Shown here one piece after another: positions 3,906-5,269 of a stretch of DNA of 5,269 nucleotides. This DNA comes from JAKVCB01 sp963578605 (GTDB lineage: Bacteria > Planctomycetota > Planctomycetia > Pirellulales > Lacipirellulaceae). Made by a program: the position numbers and the translations under genes. Every line of letters begins with the position of its first letter. Position 1 is the first letter of the stretch. The notes beneath the pieces were generated by a model, which searched no databases, had not been told where the DNA came from, and worked only from the letters and a program-made list of their open reading frames with translations. The stretch covers positions 1 to 5,269 of the forward strand of contig CAUZEA010000221.1 of NCBI GenBank assembly GCA_963578605.1, given 5' to 3'.

Positions 3906-5269
3906 CTACTCTTTTCTATAAAGATGCACAGGCAGCGTGGGGTCGATCTCCATCGGAAGACCCACCTTCTGGCTACCCGATTCCCCTCCGAAAACCAGGA
4001 CCTGGGTTCCAGTCCAAACCGCGCTCAAGTCTTCCCGGCTTCCCACGCTGCCATCCAGTGTGCGCCAGGTGTCAGAGGTGGGGTTGTAGGCGTGCGAATC
4101 AGACAACGCGCCCGAAACGCCATCGCCGCCGACCACCACCATCTCCGTTCCGGTCCAGACAGCAGCGTGATTTTCCCGGGCTGCCGGCGCGTTGTCCGAG
4201 GCCATGGCGGCCCATGAGTCACTTGTGGGATCGTAAATGCCACCGTCATCCAAATGGGTGAACCCATTCATTCCACCCCAGACAATGAGTTTGCTCCCGG
4301 TCCAAACCGCGGCATGACCGCTGCGCGCTCCCGGAGCCCCGTTGGTGGCCATGGCAGACCAGGCCGACGGCACTCCATCGGCAAGAACAAGGACTGCCCC
4401 GTCGCCGAGTTCGCCTCCGGCTCCTACACCCCCCCAGATGAGAACTCTATCCCCCGCCAGAACCGCGGTACTCGAGTGACGATCAGCCGGTGCTCCGCCA
4501 ACCGAAAGCGTCGTCCACTGATCCAGAGCCGGATAGTAAACCGCGAGGTCATTCAGAATTCCGTCCATGTTTCTCCCCCCCCAGACAAGCATCCGCGAGC
4601 CGGTCCAAACCGCTGCGTTGCCGTACCGCACATCGGGCGCATCGGCGTCGCTTAGGGTCAACCATGATTGTGTGGCGACCTTGTAGCGGGCCCCTGTGTT
4701 GAGCAGTCCGCCCCCCTGCCCATAGCCGCCCCAGACAATCAGCTCCGTACCGCTCCAGACCGTGGAATGATAAGACCGCGCCTCAGGCGGATCCAGCGAA
4801 CTGATGGAGGCCCAGGTGTCGGTGGAGGGATCGTAGGTCGCACCGGTACCCAGGGCGCCGGCGCCGTTGTCTCCTCCCCAGATGGCCATGCCGGACCCGA
4901 CCCAGGCTGACCCGTGCGCTGACCGCGCGGAAGGTGCCCCAGACCCGGGAGACGCCGACCACGAATCCGCCCCGGTGGAGAGGACCTTGCTGTAGCCATC
5001 GTCGACAAGTGTACTGTCGCTCGCGCTGTCGGAAGCCACAACCGAACCCACCGGAACATTTCCTGTGTTTGCTGTGTTGGCAGCGATTGCATCCGCCTGG
5101 TCCGTTGTGATCCCGACCTTGGCCGTGTTGGCCACAATCGCATCCGCCTGGTCTGAACTCATTCCAGTTTTGGCCGTGTTGGCGCTCACCGCGGGGGCAG
5201 CGGCCACTAGATCGTCCGTATAGCCCACCTTGGCCGTGTTCGCGGCCACTGCGGAGTTAGCGGCCACCA
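3906..5269 (-). CDS. Kelch-repeat beta-propeller protein with ANTAKxG stalk, N-terminus outside window
   Basis: The frame is open through the right edge; about 454 codons are visible. Numbering from base 5267, residues 1-68 are repeats of ANTAKVGITTDQADAI type. A linker with VPVGSVVASDS follows (71-81), and then a Kelch propeller from about 92 to the end. Paired glycines mark the blades at 131, 180, 230, 279, 331, 380 and 427, each preceded by a xxAVWTGxxLIVW strand and mostly followed by a YDPTSDTW strand. Seven blades are visible, with the closing strand probably given by YSKVLSTGADSWSAS (92-106). ANTAKxG arrays occur in tail-fibre and surface adhesin-like proteins as extended stalks. I infer an exported surface protein with a stalk and a binding head. 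The end (VHLYRKE, then TAG) looks natural. The true start and any signal peptide lie beyond 5269. Its GC content is the highest in the window. Confidence 0.85.
   Translation of the reverse strand, partial: VAANSAVAANTAKVGYTDDLVAAAPAVSANTAKTGMSSDQADAIVANTAKVGITTDQADAIAANTANTGNVPVGSVVASDSASDSTLVDDGYSKVLSTGADSWSASPGSGAPSARSAHGSAWVGSGMAIWGGDNGAGALGTGATYDPSTDTWASISSLDPPEARSYHSTVWSGTELIVWGGYGQGGGLLNTGARYKVATQSWLTLSDADAPDVRYGNAAVWTGSRMLVWGGRNMDGILNDLAVYYPALDQWTTLSVGGAPADRHSSTAVLAGDRVLIWGGVGAGGELGDGAVLVLADGVPSAWSAMATNGAPGARSGHAAVWTGSKLIVWGGMNGFTHLDDGGIYDPTSDSWAAMASDNAPAARENHAAVWTGTEMVVVGGDGVSGALSDSHAYNPTSDTWRTLDGSVGSREDLSAVWTGTQVLVFGGESGSQKVGLPMEIDPTLPVHLYRKE
5068..5269 (-). repeat. 51-bp tandem repeats encoding ANTAKxG stalk units
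   Basis: The plus-strand word TTGGCCGTGTTGGC or close variants begins at 5068, 5119, 5170 and 5230. The first three are exactly 51 bases apart (17 codons) and the last is 60 apart. On the minus strand each unit encodes ANTAKxGxxxDQADAIx, with the 60-base unit carrying APAVS in place of the DQADAI ending. The array continues to the window edge, so the copy number is unknown. Confidence 0.8.

Noticed and set aside
4739..5143. Minus-strand frame inside the Kelch gene
   Set aside because: Arg/Pro/Thr-rich translation of another frame of a high-GC repeat gene; the Kelch frame explains the sequence.
5068..5269. CRISPR-like periodic repeats
   Set aside because: The 51-base period equals 17 codons and codes for a regular protein repeat, with no unique spacers of constant length between identical repeats.

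Overview
The window looks like bacterial accessory DNA. It holds three intact or nearly intact genes (an M19 dipeptidase-like hydrolase, a six-helix voltage-gated potassium channel, a small secreted His-rich protein), the 3' part of a large Kelch surface protein, and several broken pieces of repeat-type surface proteins. The mix of PGNSPG-type beta-repeat, BspA-type leucine-rich repeat, SPDG beta-propeller, kinesin-light-chain-like TPR and Kelch modules suggests a PVC-group genome (Verrucomicrobiota or relatives). That is inference from module style only; there is no marker gene. Sampled base composition is uneven: parts of the channel gene are below 40% GC and parts of the Kelch gene above 70%.

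Layout from left to right. Bases 1-79 (minus) are a short beta-repeat passenger fragment, directly after the stop codon of the M19 gene (80-1084, minus). Bases 1085-1382 are a mostly non-coding spacer with a perfect 11-bp inverted repeat. Bases 1383-2204 (plus) encode about four beta-propeller blades joined to the start of a leucine-rich repeat domain; this frame lacks a convincing start and its tail runs into antisense DNA. Bases 2156-2322 (minus) are a frameshifted TPR remnant. The potassium channel (2323-3114, minus) has a clear ribosome binding site and is divergent from the small secreted protein (3283-3570, plus). Bases 3571-3831 (plus) are an open frame without a start, made of a second copy of the leucine-rich-repeat entry segment joined to an unrecognised basic domain. 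A bulged hairpin lies at 3858-3888. The Kelch gene (3906-5269, minus) runs off the right edge, and its upstream part is a 17-residue ANTAKxG repeat stalk.

Nothing suggests one joint pathway. The main pattern is modular shuffling: small pieces of secreted or surface repeat proteins are packed between working genes, sometimes directly abutting their stop codons. No defence system, CRISPR array, RNA gene, integrase or transposase was seen. The parts most worth a closer look are the chimeric propeller/leucine-rich-repeat frame, the two copies of the leucine-rich-repeat entry segment, and the ANTAKxG-Kelch protein.
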